Source: Novosphingobium barchaimii LL02
Lineage (GTDB): Bacteria; Pseudomonadota; Alphaproteobacteria; Sphingomonadales; Sphingomonadaceae
DNA length: 64,000 nucleotides
Direction: 5' to 3'
Assembly (NCBI RefSeq): GCF_001046635.1
Contig: NZ_KQ130455.1
Coordinates: 62,001 to 126,000, forward strand
The notes beneath the pieces were generated by a model. It saw only the letters and a program-made list of their open reading frames with translations. It had not been told where the DNA came from and did no database searches. Both the position numbers and the translations under genes were made by a program. This document shows, one piece after another, positions 1 to 8,737 of the stretch. How positions within the stretch are numbered: position 1 is the stretch's first letter; each line of letters starts with the position of its first letter.

Positions 1-44
1 CGCGATCGTCTCATGGGCGCGGCAGGCGGCGGGCGCCTGACCGC

Positions 45-1031
45 TCAGCGGCTGCCGAGGTCGCCCTTGCCGATGGTGCCGCTTGCCATCTCCAGCATGC
101 GGTCGAGGCTCTTCTTGGCGGCGAGGCGCAAGGGTTCCTCGATTTCCACGCGCGGGGTCAGATCGCGCAGGGCGACGTAGAGCTTTTCCAGCGTGTTGAG
201 CGCCATGTAAGGGCAGATATTGCAGTTGCAGTTGCCGTCTGCGCCCGGCGCACCGATGAAGGTCTTGTTGGGGATCGAGAGCTGCATCTGGTGGATGATG
301 TGCGGCTCGGTGGCGACGATCAGCGTGTCCTGCGGGATCGTGGCGGCATACTGCAGGATACCGCTGGTCGAACCCACATAGTCGGCGTGGTCAACGATGT
401 GGGGCGGGCATTCGGGGTGAGCGGCGATCGGCGCGCCCGGGTGCTGGGCTTTCAGCTTGAGCAGCTCGGTCTCGCTGAACGCTTCGTGGACGATGCACAC
501 GCCCGGCCACAGCAGCATCTCGCGGTTGAACTTGCGCGAAAGGTAGCCGCCCAGGTGCCGGTCGGGGCCGAAGATGATCTTCTGGTCCGCCGGAATCTGC
601 TGGAGGATCGTCTCGGCGCTGGAACTGGTGACGATGATGTCGGACAGCGCCTTCACCTCGGTCGAGCAGTTGATGTAGGTCAGCGCGATGTGATCGGGGT
701 GCGCCTCGCGGAAAGCCTTGAACTTTTCAGGCGGGCACGAATCTTCCAGGCTGCACCCGGCGTTGATGTCGGGCAGCACCACGATCTTGTTCGGCGAGAG
801 AATCTTGGCGGTATCGGCCATGAATTTCACGCCGCAGAAGGCGATGACATCGGCGTCGGTCTCGGCGGCCTTGCGGCTGAGTTCGAGGCTGTCGCCCACG
901 AAGTCGGCAAGGTCCTGCAATTCCGGGCGCTGGTAGTAATGGGCTAGGATGACCGCATTGCGTTCCTTGCGCAGCCGCTCGATCTCGGCGCGCACGTCTA
1001 TGCCGGAAAGATCGGCTGGCATAACGGTCAT
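45..1031 (-). CDS. nadA: Quinolinate synthase NadA
   Basis: Makes quinolinate from iminoaspartate and dihydroxyacetone phosphate in de novo NAD synthesis; a cytosolic [4Fe-4S] enzyme. The 328-residue protein shows the family signatures HYYQ near residue 31, GPDRHLGG near 155 and VGSTSG near 219. Candidate cluster cysteines are Cys93 (AGCS), Cys179 (GVCIVH) and one in the CNCNIC stretch at 268-273, with the spacing seen in other NadA proteins. The start is set by an AGAGGGA ribosome site about six bases upstream; an in-frame ATG 14 codons earlier lacks one. nadB and nadC are not in view, so it appears to stand alone here, though its downstream neighbour is cut off by the window edge. Confidence 0.96.
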   Translation of the reverse strand: MTVMPADLSGIDVRAEIERLRKERNAVILAHYYQRPELQDLADFVGDSLELSRKAAETDADVIAFCGVKFMADTAKILSPNKIVVLPDINAGCSLEDSCPPEKFKAFREAHPDHIALTYINCSTEVKALSDIIVTSSSAETILQQIPADQKIIFGPDRHLGGYLSRKFNREMLLWPGVCIVHEAFSETELLKLKAQHPGAPIAAHPECPPHIVDHADYVGSTSGILQYAATIPQDTLIVATEPHIIHQMQLSIPNKTFIGAPGADGNCNCNICPYMALNTLEKLYVALRDLTPRVEIEEPLRLAAKKSLDRMLEMASGTIGKGDLGSR

Positions 1032-1123
1032 GGCATTCCCTCTGGTACTGCGTCCCGGTCCTTGCGCCGGCACGGGGCCTATCTAGGGACGCGCGCGCCC
1101 GGACCCAAGGGGAAAATGCGCGA

Positions 1124-1867
1124 TCAGGCAGCGGTGTAGCCCCTTGCGAACCCGATCCACCACGGCGATATCGCCAGCAGTTCGACCAGCATGTGGTTCA
1201 GTACGATCACGAGCATCACTGCCGTGGTTGCTGGATGTACCCTGCCAAGCACACGGCGGTCATGGCGCGCGATGATCACGGCGACCATAAGCTGAACCAC
1301 CATCGCCAGCCATTCGCCCCAGGGCACGATCAATGGCATCGGCAGAACCCGGCCCAGCGCAGGGTCCATCAGCAGCACCGCGGAGCCGACCATCAATCGC
1401 TTGTGCCAATCCGCCTCTCGACGATGGATGACTGCGGTCAGGACGAGTGCCACGAAAGCCACCATGCCGAGATGGACCAGCGCAAGGAAATAGGCGGGCG
1501 TGAAGAATGGGGGGTAGAACTGCATGCGCAAGGCGGTCATGCAGGTCAGACTGGTCAGAATGGCGATCAATGGCAGCATCACCGCGCTCGCCCAGCCAAC
1601 CTTGCGGTGCAGGGCCAACCTGGCGCCTACGCCGGAGCGCATGGTGTCGCCAGTACGCCCGGCCAGCAGCGACTGGGTGACAAACAGACCAAGCCAGGAC
1701 AGCATCACCAGGCCGTGGATATGGAAGATGGCCGGCACCTTGGTATAGGGCACAAAACCGCGCAGGCCGAACTGGGCGAAACCGAAGAGGATGAAGGCGC
1801 TGATGCCGATCGACATCTTCGCCCAGAACGAGATACGCGCCACCTTCGCGCCAGCTGCGGTTGCCAT
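1124..1867 (-). CDS. Multipass inner-membrane protein, unknown function
   Basis: A 247-residue protein with about six to seven hydrophobic segments separated by short basic loops. Histidines fall in or beside several membrane segments (FHIHGLVM, ALHRKVGW, LVHLGMVA, NHMLVE), a pattern common in small haem- or metal-binding membrane proteins of the DUF2306 or cytochrome b561 sort. I see no decisive motif for any of these. It is transcribed like nadA but separated from it by about 90 bases, so it may or may not be co-transcribed. Start is the first ATG, with a GGGTGG-like ribosome site. Function not assigned. Confidence 0.75.
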   Translation of the reverse strand: MATAAGAKVARISFWAKMSIGISAFILFGFAQFGLRGFVPYTKVPAIFHIHGLVMLSWLGLFVTQSLLAGRTGDTMRSGVGARLALHRKVGWASAVMLPLIAILTSLTCMTALRMQFYPPFFTPAYFLALVHLGMVAFVALVLTAVIHRREADWHKRLMVGSAVLLMDPALGRVLPMPLIVPWGEWLAMVVQLMVAVIIARHDRRVLGRVHPATTAVMLVIVLNHMLVELLAISPWWIGFARGYTAA

Positions 1868-1940
1868 GAATCGTCACCCACCCTGTTATGGGGCGGATAA
1901 TAAAGCCGGTGCCGTTTTTCGCCAATACTTGCCGTAAAAA

Positions 1941-2822
1941 CTAATTCGCGGCGGCAAGCGACCAGTTGTCGTCATGGCGCACTGTAATGCCGCGCTTTTC
2001 CAGGTCGATCAGGTGGGCAAGTACGGAGCGGCCCGCCGCCGGCCACAGTCTTTCATCGACCCCTTTGTACATCAGGGGAACCATGTCAGCGATTCGGGTG
2101 TGGCCCGATTCGATCTGGCGCAGGATCTGGCGCTCACGCTGGCGGCGGTGGCCGATCATGCCTCGCACAAGCTGGCGCGGCTTGGTGACTTCGGCGCCGT
2201 GGGCGGGGTAGTAGACCACGTCCTGCTCGCGCTCGTAGAGGCGGGCCAGGCTGGCCATGTAATCGCTCATATCGCCGTCGGGCGGGGAGACGACGCTGGT
2301 CGACCAGCCCATCACATGGTCTCCGGTGAACAGGGCGCCGGTTTCCTCCAGCGCGAAGCAAAGGTGGTTCGACGTGTGCCCCGGCGTGGCAATGGCGCGC
2401 AGGGTCCAGCCATCGCCTCTGAGCGTCTCGTTATCGTGCAGCACACGATCGGGGGCGTAGCCAGCGTCGAACGAGGCATCAGCGCGCGGGCCGTCATCGT
2501 CAAGCACCAGCGGTGCGCAGCCCACGATCGGCGCGCCGGTGATTGCGCTGAGCGGCGCTGCGGCTGGCGAATGGTCACGGTGGGTATGGGTGCAGCAGAT
2601 CGCCACAACCCGGTCGTTTCCGATTGCCTCGACCAGCGCGGCGATGTGTTCCGGCTCGTCCGGGCCGGGATCGATCACCGCCACCTCACCGGCCTCGCCC
2701 ACGATGTAGGTCTGGGTGCCGGTATAGGTGAAAGGCGACGGGTTGCGCGCCAGCACGCGCCTGACGAGCGGGCCGATGCGTTCGGCCACGGTATAGGGCC
2801 TGTCGATCTGGGTTGCGTCCAT
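1941..2822 (-). CDS. MBL-fold metallo-hydrolase (LACTB2-like)
   Basis: A 293-residue metallo-beta-lactamase-fold hydrolase. The zinc-binding HxHxDH motif is seen as THTHRDHS near residue 80, followed by the later ligands in TPGHTSNHLCF and GDHVMG and a C-terminal helical domain with PAHG. This layout matches the LACTB2/RNase-like and glyoxalase II-like branch that carries a winged-helix C terminus. Substrate cannot be told from sequence; hydroxyacylglutathione-like thioesters or RNA are the usual possibilities. It is cytosolic, with no signal peptide, and lies upstream of the membrane-protein gene on the same strand. Confidence 0.85.
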   Translation of the reverse strand: MDATQIDRPYTVAERIGPLVRRVLARNPSPFTYTGTQTYIVGEAGEVAVIDPGPDEPEHIAALVEAIGNDRVVAICCTHTHRDHSPAAAPLSAITGAPIVGCAPLVLDDDGPRADASFDAGYAPDRVLHDNETLRGDGWTLRAIATPGHTSNHLCFALEETGALFTGDHVMGWSTSVVSPPDGDMSDYMASLARLYEREQDVVYYPAHGAEVTKPRQLVRGMIGHRRQRERQILRQIESGHTRIADMVPLMYKGVDERLWPAAGRSVLAHLIDLEKRGITVRHDDNWSLAAAN

Positions 2823-2897
2823 GGCGGCGATATGGGGTTTGCCGGCCTGCCTGTCGAGACGCTTGCCGCGCAGGGCCCTCGTTCTCCGCTGAAGTTC

Positions 2898-3365
2898 TCA
2901 GCCGGCGATGCGTCGTTCGATACGGTCTCGCAGGCTCTGCAAGGCACTGGGAGAGGCTAGGTCTGTCAGGCGCCACGATTGGTCGAGGCGCAGCAGGCGC
3001 TCGTAGAAACGGCGCGTGGTTTCCACCAGGCGCGCGGTCGTGGGGGCGAGCAGGGCGGTCTGCTGCGGGTCGGAGAGGCGCATATCGGATGATAGACGGC
3101 CATGGCGACGAAGCTGCATCTCGTTGATTTCACGGCGGAAGAAGGCCCGTTGGTTGAGCAGCCACGCGATCGCGTGCATCATCCGCGTGGTCGTGCGCAG
3201 GCCTTCGCTCGACAGCGCGATGCGGGCGAGGTCTTCGTCCTGCGCATGGTCGCTGTCGGGCCGGCCGGAAAGCGTGAAGGCGGTACGCACCTCGTCCGAG
3301 AGGAGCAGTGCCTCGCAATAGAGCGCCTCGACGATGCGTGGATTGATGGTGGCCGGTTCGGACAT
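2898..3365 (-). CDS. rcdA: DUF1465 protein, RcdA-like regulator of CtrA degradation
   Basis: A 155-residue all-helical protein of the DUF1465 family, whose characterised member is Caulobacter RcdA. RcdA is an adaptor that helps deliver the cell-cycle regulator CtrA (with CpdR and PopA) to the ClpXP protease. Visible features are a helical N terminus around VEALYCEALLLSDEVR, a central region TTTRMMHAIAWLLNQRAFF, and a C-terminal three-helix bundle edge rich in Arg. An in-frame ATG 32 codons upstream would add a Cys/Arg-rich tail unlike the family, so the MSEPAT start was chosen. Orthology is by family recognition; the role in CtrA turnover here is inferred. Confidence 0.8.
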   Translation of the reverse strand: MSEPATINPRIVEALYCEALLLSDEVRTAFTLSGRPDSDHAQDEDLARIALSSEGLRTTTRMMHAIAWLLNQRAFFRREINEMQLRRHGRLSSDMRLSDPQQTALLAPTTARLVETTRRFYERLLRLDQSWRLTDLASPSALQSLRDRIERRIAG

Positions 3366-3546
3366 GACGGTTTCATATTTCCGAACCGCGAGTCGGCGGC
3401 AACTGGGCTGCGGCCAAAATCCCGCGCAAAAAAACCGCTGTCCCCTATCGGTACGCTTCACAGCGATGGCGACGTAACCGCAATTGCCGCAAATTGATGC
3501 AAATCGCGGATTTCAGCAGCATCCGGGAGGAGCCGCGGCCAGCGTG

Positions 3547-3744
3547 TCAGGCAATGATGTCCGGGATCAGGTAATCCGCAATCTGGCTGATCTGGTCCTT
3601 CAAAAGCAGCTTGCGCTTCTTCATGCGGGCGATCTGGAGCTGATCGCCAGACCCGGCGCCCATCAGAGCATCGATTGCCGCGTCGAGATCGCGATGCTCA
3701 ATCTTCAGGATTTCGAGGCGCTTGCGCATTTCCTCTTCGGTCAC
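3547..3744 (-). CDS. DUF465 (YdcH-like) miniprotein
   Basis: A 65-residue helical-hairpin protein of the DUF465/YdcH family, recognised by the LEILKIEHRDLDAAI start of helix one and the MKKRKLLLKDQI signature of helix two. Function of the family is unknown. The start is taken as GTG because a TGAGGA ribosome site lies seven bases upstream; the TTG five codons earlier would overlap that site. It lies upstream of rcdA on the same strand, about 180 bases away, and close to a second DUF465 gene on the other strand. Confidence 0.85.
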   Translation of the reverse strand: MTEEEMRKRLEILKIEHRDLDAAIDALMGAGSGDQLQIARMKKRKLLLKDQISQIADYLIPDIIA

Positions 3745-3997
3745 GCCGGAATTCCTCAATCACAAAATACGCGCTGGAGCGACCATCCGTGCATGGCCCG
3801 GGGCAGCGCACGGCGCGAATCCTGCCCAGCGCAGGATTCATACGATTCACCGATATGAAGCATTACGAGTCTTCGCAAGATGCCCCGAATGTGGTTCCTT
3901 CCCTTTCGCGCCGGATCATCGAAGCCGAGTCGCCAATTCGGGTCACTCGACAGAAGTTCGTTCGCCACAGGTCCGGCCCCATAAGGAGGAACCGTCC

Positions 3998-4153
3998 ATG
4001 GATAGTTCGCACGTCAGCGCTCTTCAGCTCAAGCATGCCGGTATCGAACGGCAGATCCACGAGGAATTGAGCCGTCCGATGCCTGATGCCGTGGTGGTCC
4101 AGGCTCTCAAGAAGAGAAAGTTAGCGCTCAAGGAGGAGATCGGACGGTTCTAA
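3998..4153 (+). CDS. Second DUF465 (YdcH-like) miniprotein
   Basis: A 51-residue protein with the same layout as the preceding DUF465 gene: LQLKHAGIERQIHEE for helix one and ALKKRKLALKEEIGRF for helix two. A strong AAGGAGGA ribosome site ends seven bases before the ATG, so the short form is the translated product, not the longer frame running back to about 3722. The two DUF465 genes are divergent, with about 250 bases between them. Family function is unknown. Confidence 0.85.
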   Translation: MDSSHVSALQLKHAGIERQIHEELSRPMPDAVVVQALKKRKLALKEEIGRF

Positions 4154-4320
4154 CCGCCGATCCCGAGCCGCCTTATCAGTTGAAGGCCAGACCGCAGGCG
4201 CATTTTACGCCCATACGAATCCACCGGTCGCACCGGAGATCCCCGATATAATACCAATTACCTGAATCGACGGCATCCGCTGCGTTCCCAAAGCGATCCC
4301 TTTGCGTTACTCCTCTGGGT

Positions 4321-6594
4321 ATGAGTGGAGCCGTCGAAGCAGCCAGAACCATCCTCACCCGCCTTCACGAGGTGATGGCCTCACGCAGCAATGCGCAGGC
4401 CAAGCTCAACAACGTGGTGGAAGTGATCGGAGAAAGCCTCGATAGCGAGGTTTGCTCGATCTACCTCCTGCGTGAAGGGATGCTGGAACTTTTCGCGACG
4501 CGCGGCCTTGCCCAGGAAGCCGTGCACGTCACGCGCATGGCCGTGGGTGAGGGCTTGGTTGGCACGATTGCCGACCAGACCGGCACGCTCAACCTGGCCG
4601 AAGCAGCCGCGCATCCTGACTTTTCGTACCGCCCCGAAACGGGCGAGGACAAATATCACTCCTTCGCGGGCGTGCCGATCGTGCGGCGCGAACGCGCGGT
4701 TGGCGTACTGTGCGTCCAGCACGTGGAACCGCGCCGCTACGAAGAAATCGAGATCGAGGCGCTGCAGACGGTGGCGATGGTTCTTTCCGAACTCATCACC
4801 AATGCCGACCTCATCGACGAGGAGGACGCCCGCGCGCTGAGCGCGGGCCAGACCGGACCGATGCAGATGAACGGGCTAACACTCGTCAAGGGCCTTGCGC
4901 TCGGCGTGGCGGTCTATCATCAGCCGCGCGTCACCATCGAGCATATTGTCGCGGAGGATACCGAGGCCGAGCGCCAGCGCGTCATCACGGCATTCGACCG
5001 AATGCGTGAACAGATCGACCGGATGGCCAACCAGGCCGAGTTCGGCGTCGGCGGCGAGCATGAGGAGGTTCTCGAAACCTATCGCATGTTCGCCTACGAC
5101 GAGGGCTGGACTCGCCGCATCAACGAAGCGATTGATAGCGGCCTAACCGCCGAAGCTGCGATTGAGCGGGTTCAGCAGCGCACCCGCATGCGCATGCGCC
5201 AGATCGACGATCCCCTGCTGGCCGATCGTATGCACGATCTGGAGGATCTGGCGAACCGGCTGCTGCGGATCGTCTCGGGCCAGCTCGGGACGGCGGCGTC
5301 GATGGGGCTGCGTAACGATGCGATCCTGATCGCGCGCAACCTTGGCCCGGCCGAACTGCTCGAATACGACAGGCGGCGCCTCAAGGGCGTGATCCTTGAG
5401 GAAGGCTCGCTCACCAGTCACGTCGTAATCGTCGCGCGCGCCATGGGCGTGCCGGTACTGGGCCGAGTGCGGGGGTTACGCGGCGTCGTGCGTGACGGCG
5501 ACCAGATTCTGCTCGATGCAGATCAGGCCACCGCCACCGTACGTCCCTCGCCTGGCTCGCTGGAGGCTTTCGACGCCCGATTCGCCAGGAGCCGTGAACG
5601 TCAGGCCATCTATGCGGGTCTGCGTGACGTGCAGGCGACGACGCGTGACGGCACCCGGATCAACGTGATGATCAACGCCGGGCTCCGCGACGATGTCGCC
5701 AACCTTAACCTTACCGGCGCTGATGGCATCGGCTTGTTCCGCACCGAATTCCAGTTCCTCGTTTCTGCCACGCTGCCCCAGCGTGAGAAACAGACCCGTC
5801 TCTACCGCGATGTCATGGATGCTGCGGGAGACCGCCCGGTAGTGTTCCGCACGGTCGACATCGGCGGCGACAAGACGCTGCCTTATCTGCGCCACGACGA
5901 CGGCGAGGGGGAGGAGAACCCGGCGATGGGCTGGCGCGCGCTGCGCGTTGCGCTCGAACGCGATGGGTTGCTCAAGGTGCAGGCGCGTGCGCTGCTTGAG
6001 GCCGGCGCAGGCCGCAAGCTCAACGTCATGTTCCCGATGGTCGCGGAACCGTGGGAGTTCGACGCTGCCAAGGCCGTGTTTGACGGCCAGCTCGATTACC
6101 TGCGCAAACGCAAGAAGGTGCTGCCCGAAGTGATTCGCTACGGCGTGATGCTCGAAGTGCCGGCGTTGGCCGAGCAACTCGACCTGATCGCGCCGAAGAT
6201 TTCGTTCCTTTCGATCGGCACCAACGACCTTACCCAGTTCCTGTTCGCGGCTGACCGTTCCAACCCGAAGCTGGCGGAGCGTTACGACTGGCTTAGTCCG
6301 GCGATCCTGCGGTTCCTCAAGCGGGTCGTGCGCACACTTGACGGCACCAAGGTGGACATCAGCGTTTGCGGCGAAATGGGCGGGCGCCGCCTGGAAGCGC
6401 TGGCGCTGCTCGGACTGGGTATCCGGCGCTTATCGATCACTCCGGCAGCGGTCGGCCCGATCAAGGAACTGGTCGGCAAGGTCGACCTGGGCGAGATCAC
6501 TGTCGCCATGGACGGCTGGATGGCGGCGCCGCCTGCCGACCTGCGCGCCGAGATGGTCGCCTGGGCCGCCGCGCGTGATATTCATGTCGATTGA
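4321..6594 (+). CDS. ptsP: PEP-protein phosphotransferase PtsP (enzyme I-Ntr)
   Basis: First enzyme of the nitrogen-type phosphotransfer relay: it takes phosphate from phosphoenolpyruvate and passes it to NPr. The 757-residue cytosolic protein has an N-terminal GAF sensor domain (about residues 18-165), the enzyme I phosphohistidine domain with the active His367 in GSLTSHVVIVARA, and a C-terminal PEP-binding barrel with GLFRTEFQF, RTVDIGGDK, SIGTNDLTQ and the catalytic Cys683 in VCGEMGG. The GAF domain in related bacteria senses nitrogen state through glutamine or 2-oxoglutarate. No clear ribosome site precedes the ATG. NPr and EIIA-Ntr are not in the window. Confidence 0.96.
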   Translation: MSGAVEAARTILTRLHEVMASRSNAQAKLNNVVEVIGESLDSEVCSIYLLREGMLELFATRGLAQEAVHVTRMAVGEGLVGTIADQTGTLNLAEAAAHPDFSYRPETGEDKYHSFAGVPIVRRERAVGVLCVQHVEPRRYEEIEIEALQTVAMVLSELITNADLIDEEDARALSAGQTGPMQMNGLTLVKGLALGVAVYHQPRVTIEHIVAEDTEAERQRVITAFDRMREQIDRMANQAEFGVGGEHEEVLETYRMFAYDEGWTRRINEAIDSGLTAEAAIERVQQRTRMRMRQIDDPLLADRMHDLEDLANRLLRIVSGQLGTAASMGLRNDAILIARNLGPAELLEYDRRRLKGVILEEGSLTSHVVIVARAMGVPVLGRVRGLRGVVRDGDQILLDADQATATVRPSPGSLEAFDARFARSRERQAIYAGLRDVQATTRDGTRINVMINAGLRDDVANLNLTGADGIGLFRTEFQFLVSATLPQREKQTRLYRDVMDAAGDRPVVFRTVDIGGDKTLPYLRHDDGEGEENPAMGWRALRVALERDGLLKVQARALLEAGAGRKLNVMFPMVAEPWEFDAAKAVFDGQLDYLRKRKKVLPEVIRYGVMLEVPALAEQLDLIAPKISFLSIGTNDLTQFLFAADRSNPKLAERYDWLSPAILRFLKRVVRTLDGTKVDISVCGEMGGRRLEALALLGLGIRRLSITPAAVGPIKELVGKVDLGEITVAMDGWMAAPPADLRAEMVAWAAARDIHVD

Positions 6595-6791
6595 GCGCGC
6601 CGACACTCGCGAGTCGGCCCAATGCCCGTGAGCCTGGGCGTGTTCGCTATTTGTCTCAACGAAAATGTTCAAAGTGCAGTTATGGCCGCATAATTTTCAA
6701 GCGATTGGCGGTGCACTGATTGACTTTGCCTCGTCAGACGGTTTGGTTAGTCACAGGTCAGGTCGCATTTACCACACCCTTCTGGAGCAGA

Positions 6792-7646
6792 ATGGAAAAC
6801 GTCGAATCCCAGGGTCATGCGCGAGAGTCGCAAAGCGCCGGAGCCCAACTTCGCGCGGCGCGTGAAGCTGCCGGCCTCAGCCGTGCGGACATCGCCTCGC
6901 AGACCAAGGTCGCCGAACGACATCTCCTCTCCATCGAGGAGGATCGGCTGGGCGATCTCGCTGCGCGCACGTATGCGGTAGGTTTCGCGCGGGCCTATGC
7001 CCGCGCCGTTGGTGTCGACGAAAAGGTAATCGCGGCGAAGATCCGCGCCCAGCTTGAAATTGACGTGCCCGAGCGGCATGAGGCCGTTCCCAGCTTCGAG
7101 CCGGGCGATCCCGCGCGTGTGCCTACCCGGCGCCTCGCCTGGATCGCGGCGGCTGGCGTGCTGGTCGCGGTGGTGGTGCTTCTGGTGTTCTGGAGCAGCT
7201 TCCTTTCGCCCCAGGGTGCGCTGCCCGATCTCATCGCCGACAAGCCAGCTCAAACCGCTGCGCCTGCGACCTCCGTGCCGCCGCCGCCGGCGCCCGTTCC
7301 CACGAGCGGCCCCGTTGTGCTGACGGCGACCGGCGATCAGGTCTGGCTCAAGGTCACTGATGGCACGGGCGCGCAGGTGCTCCAGAAAGAACTCGCCAAG
7401 GGTGAGAGCTGGACCGCGCCGGCGGGCGTTGCTGGCCTGAAGCTGCGTACCGGCCGCCCAGATGCCTTGCAGATTTCGGTCGGCGGCAAAGCGCTCCCGC
7501 CGCTTTCGGACAAGCCCGAACTTGTGACGGGCGTTTCGCTTACCCCGGCAGACCTGCTTGCCCGCTCCAATCCAGGGTCTGCATCGGCACCGGCCGGTTC
7601 TGGTCAGAGCGCTGCGCCTGCACCGCTTTCCACGGTTTCCAACTAA
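6792..7646 (+). CDS. RodZ-like helix-turn-helix membrane protein
   Basis: A 284-residue protein with a cytoplasmic HTH_25/Cro-type domain (residues about 15-85, LRAAREAAGLSRADIA), one membrane span near residues 117-138, a Pro/Ala-rich periplasmic linker, and a C-terminal DUF4115 domain (VWLKVTDGTGAQVLQ to about residue 260). This is the architecture of RodZ, which links MreB to the elongation machinery. The ATG is chosen because GGAG lies four bases before it; the frame is open 24 codons further upstream without a site. ispG, the usual neighbour in other proteobacteria, is absent, so the call rests on domains alone. Confidence 0.85.
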   Translation: MENVESQGHARESQSAGAQLRAAREAAGLSRADIASQTKVAERHLLSIEEDRLGDLAARTYAVGFARAYARAVGVDEKVIAAKIRAQLEIDVPERHEAVPSFEPGDPARVPTRRLAWIAAAGVLVAVVVLLVFWSSFLSPQGALPDLIADKPAQTAAPATSVPPPPAPVPTSGPVVLTATGDQVWLKVTDGTGAQVLQKELAKGESWTAPAGVAGLKLRTGRPDALQISVGGKALPPLSDKPELVTGVSLTPADLLARSNPGSASAPAGSGQSAAPAPLSTVSN

Positions 7647-7666
7647 CCCCGCCTCGACAGGCGGGG
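7647..7666 (+). terminator. GC-rich hairpin directly after the RodZ-like gene
   Basis: CCCCGCCT and AGGCGGGG form a perfect 8-bp stem with a 4-base loop, beginning right after the TAA stop. The following bases (GCAGTTTCGG) hold only a short T run, so it may be a weak terminator, attenuator or mRNA-end stabiliser ahead of cpoB. Confidence 0.45.
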
Positions 7667-7773
7667 GCAGTTTCGGGCAACACGCCCGAACCAGCCCACT
7701 GGTTAATTCCCGGTTCCGCCGGCCGCTGCCATAAATGCGGCTTGCGATTTTCCGGCACGGAGTTGATTTGGCG

Positions 7774-8736
7774 ATGAAACGTACCCTTGGCGCATTGCGC
7801 ACGACACACTGGCTGGCAACGGCTGCTGCGGTGTCGATCCTCGCTGGTGGAGTAGCCCCCGCCTCCGCCCAGGATGCGAACACGAGCGCGCGCCTCAATA
7901 AGGTCGAATCCGAAGTGCGTGCTTTGCAGCGCAAGGTTTTTCCGGGTGCGGACGGCAAGTTCTTCGAGCCCGAAATCACTTCGAAGCCTGCCCCTGTCAC
8001 TACCCCCGGCCAGCCCGCCAGCACCCCCGTCACCGACCTCTTGACCCGCATGGACTCGGTCGAAGCGCAGATGGCGCGGCTTACCTCCCAGGTCGAACAA
8101 AACACCAACCGCATTGGCCTGCTTGAAGCCAAGCTCGCCGCCAGCGCGCCGGCACCGCTGCCGATGGACGCAGCGCCGCCCGCACCGCAGAGCAACCTCG
8201 ACGCCATGAGCGGGGGCGCTTCGACAGCGCCCGTCACGCCGCGCCCCGTCGTGGCGGCTCCTGTTCCGGCGGCGCCTGCGCGTCCGGTGGCGGCGACATC
8301 CTCGCGGATCGAGGCGGTGAAGGCCATCGTCAAGCCGCAGAGCGCTGATGCCGGCGACGACGAGTACAGCTACGGCTTCCGTCTGTGGGAAGCGAAGTTC
8401 TACCCCGAAGCGCAGCAGCAGCTGAAGATGTACCTTGAAAAGTACCCCAAGCACGCGCGGGGCAGCTGGGGGCGCAACCTGCTCGGCCGCGCTTATCTGG
8501 ACGACAATAACCCGAGCGAGGCAGCCAAGTGGTTCCTCCAGAACTTCCAGGCCGACAAGCGCGGCGACCGTGCTTCCGACAGCCTGCTCTACCTCGCGGT
8601 GTCGATGAAGCAGCTCAAGGACACCAAGCGCGCCTGCATCGCGCTCGCCGAATTCAGCGAGACGTATGCGGCCGAAGCGGCGGGACGCCTGAGCGGTCTT
8701 TATAACTCGACCCGCAGTGGACTGACCTGCACCTGA
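7774..8736 (+). CDS. cpoB: Cell division coordinator CpoB / YbgF, Tol-Pal associated
   Basis: A 320-residue periplasmic protein. The signal peptide is about residues 1-33 (ending ASAQ), followed by a short coiled coil (LNKVESEVRALQRKV), a Pro/Ala-rich middle, and C-terminal tetratricopeptide repeats (YSYGFRLWEAKFYPEAQQQL onward). This matches YbgF/CpoB, which ties outer-membrane constriction by Tol-Pal to septal peptidoglycan synthesis. Start chosen at MKRTLG because it gives a normal signal peptide; the frame is open 13 codons further upstream. In many alphaproteobacteria the gene follows tolB-pal and precedes tilS; here only the tilS link is kept, and the tol-pal genes are not in the window. 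Confidence 0.9.
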   Translation: MKRTLGALRTTHWLATAAAVSILAGGVAPASAQDANTSARLNKVESEVRALQRKVFPGADGKFFEPEITSKPAPVTTPGQPASTPVTDLLTRMDSVEAQMARLTSQVEQNTNRIGLLEAKLAASAPAPLPMDAAPPAPQSNLDAMSGGASTAPVTPRPVVAAPVPAAPARPVAATSSRIEAVKAIVKPQSADAGDDEYSYGFRLWEAKFYPEAQQQLKMYLEKYPKHARGSWGRNLLGRAYLDDNNPSEAAKWFLQNFQADKRGDRASDSLLYLAVSMKQLKDTKRACIALAEFSETYAAEAAGRLSGLYNSTRSGLTCT

Positions 8737-8737
8737 C

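Noticed and set aside
6597-6617. Hairpin GCCGAC...GTCGGC after ptsP as a terminator
   Set aside because: The stem is short and no T tract follows, so it is too weak to list.
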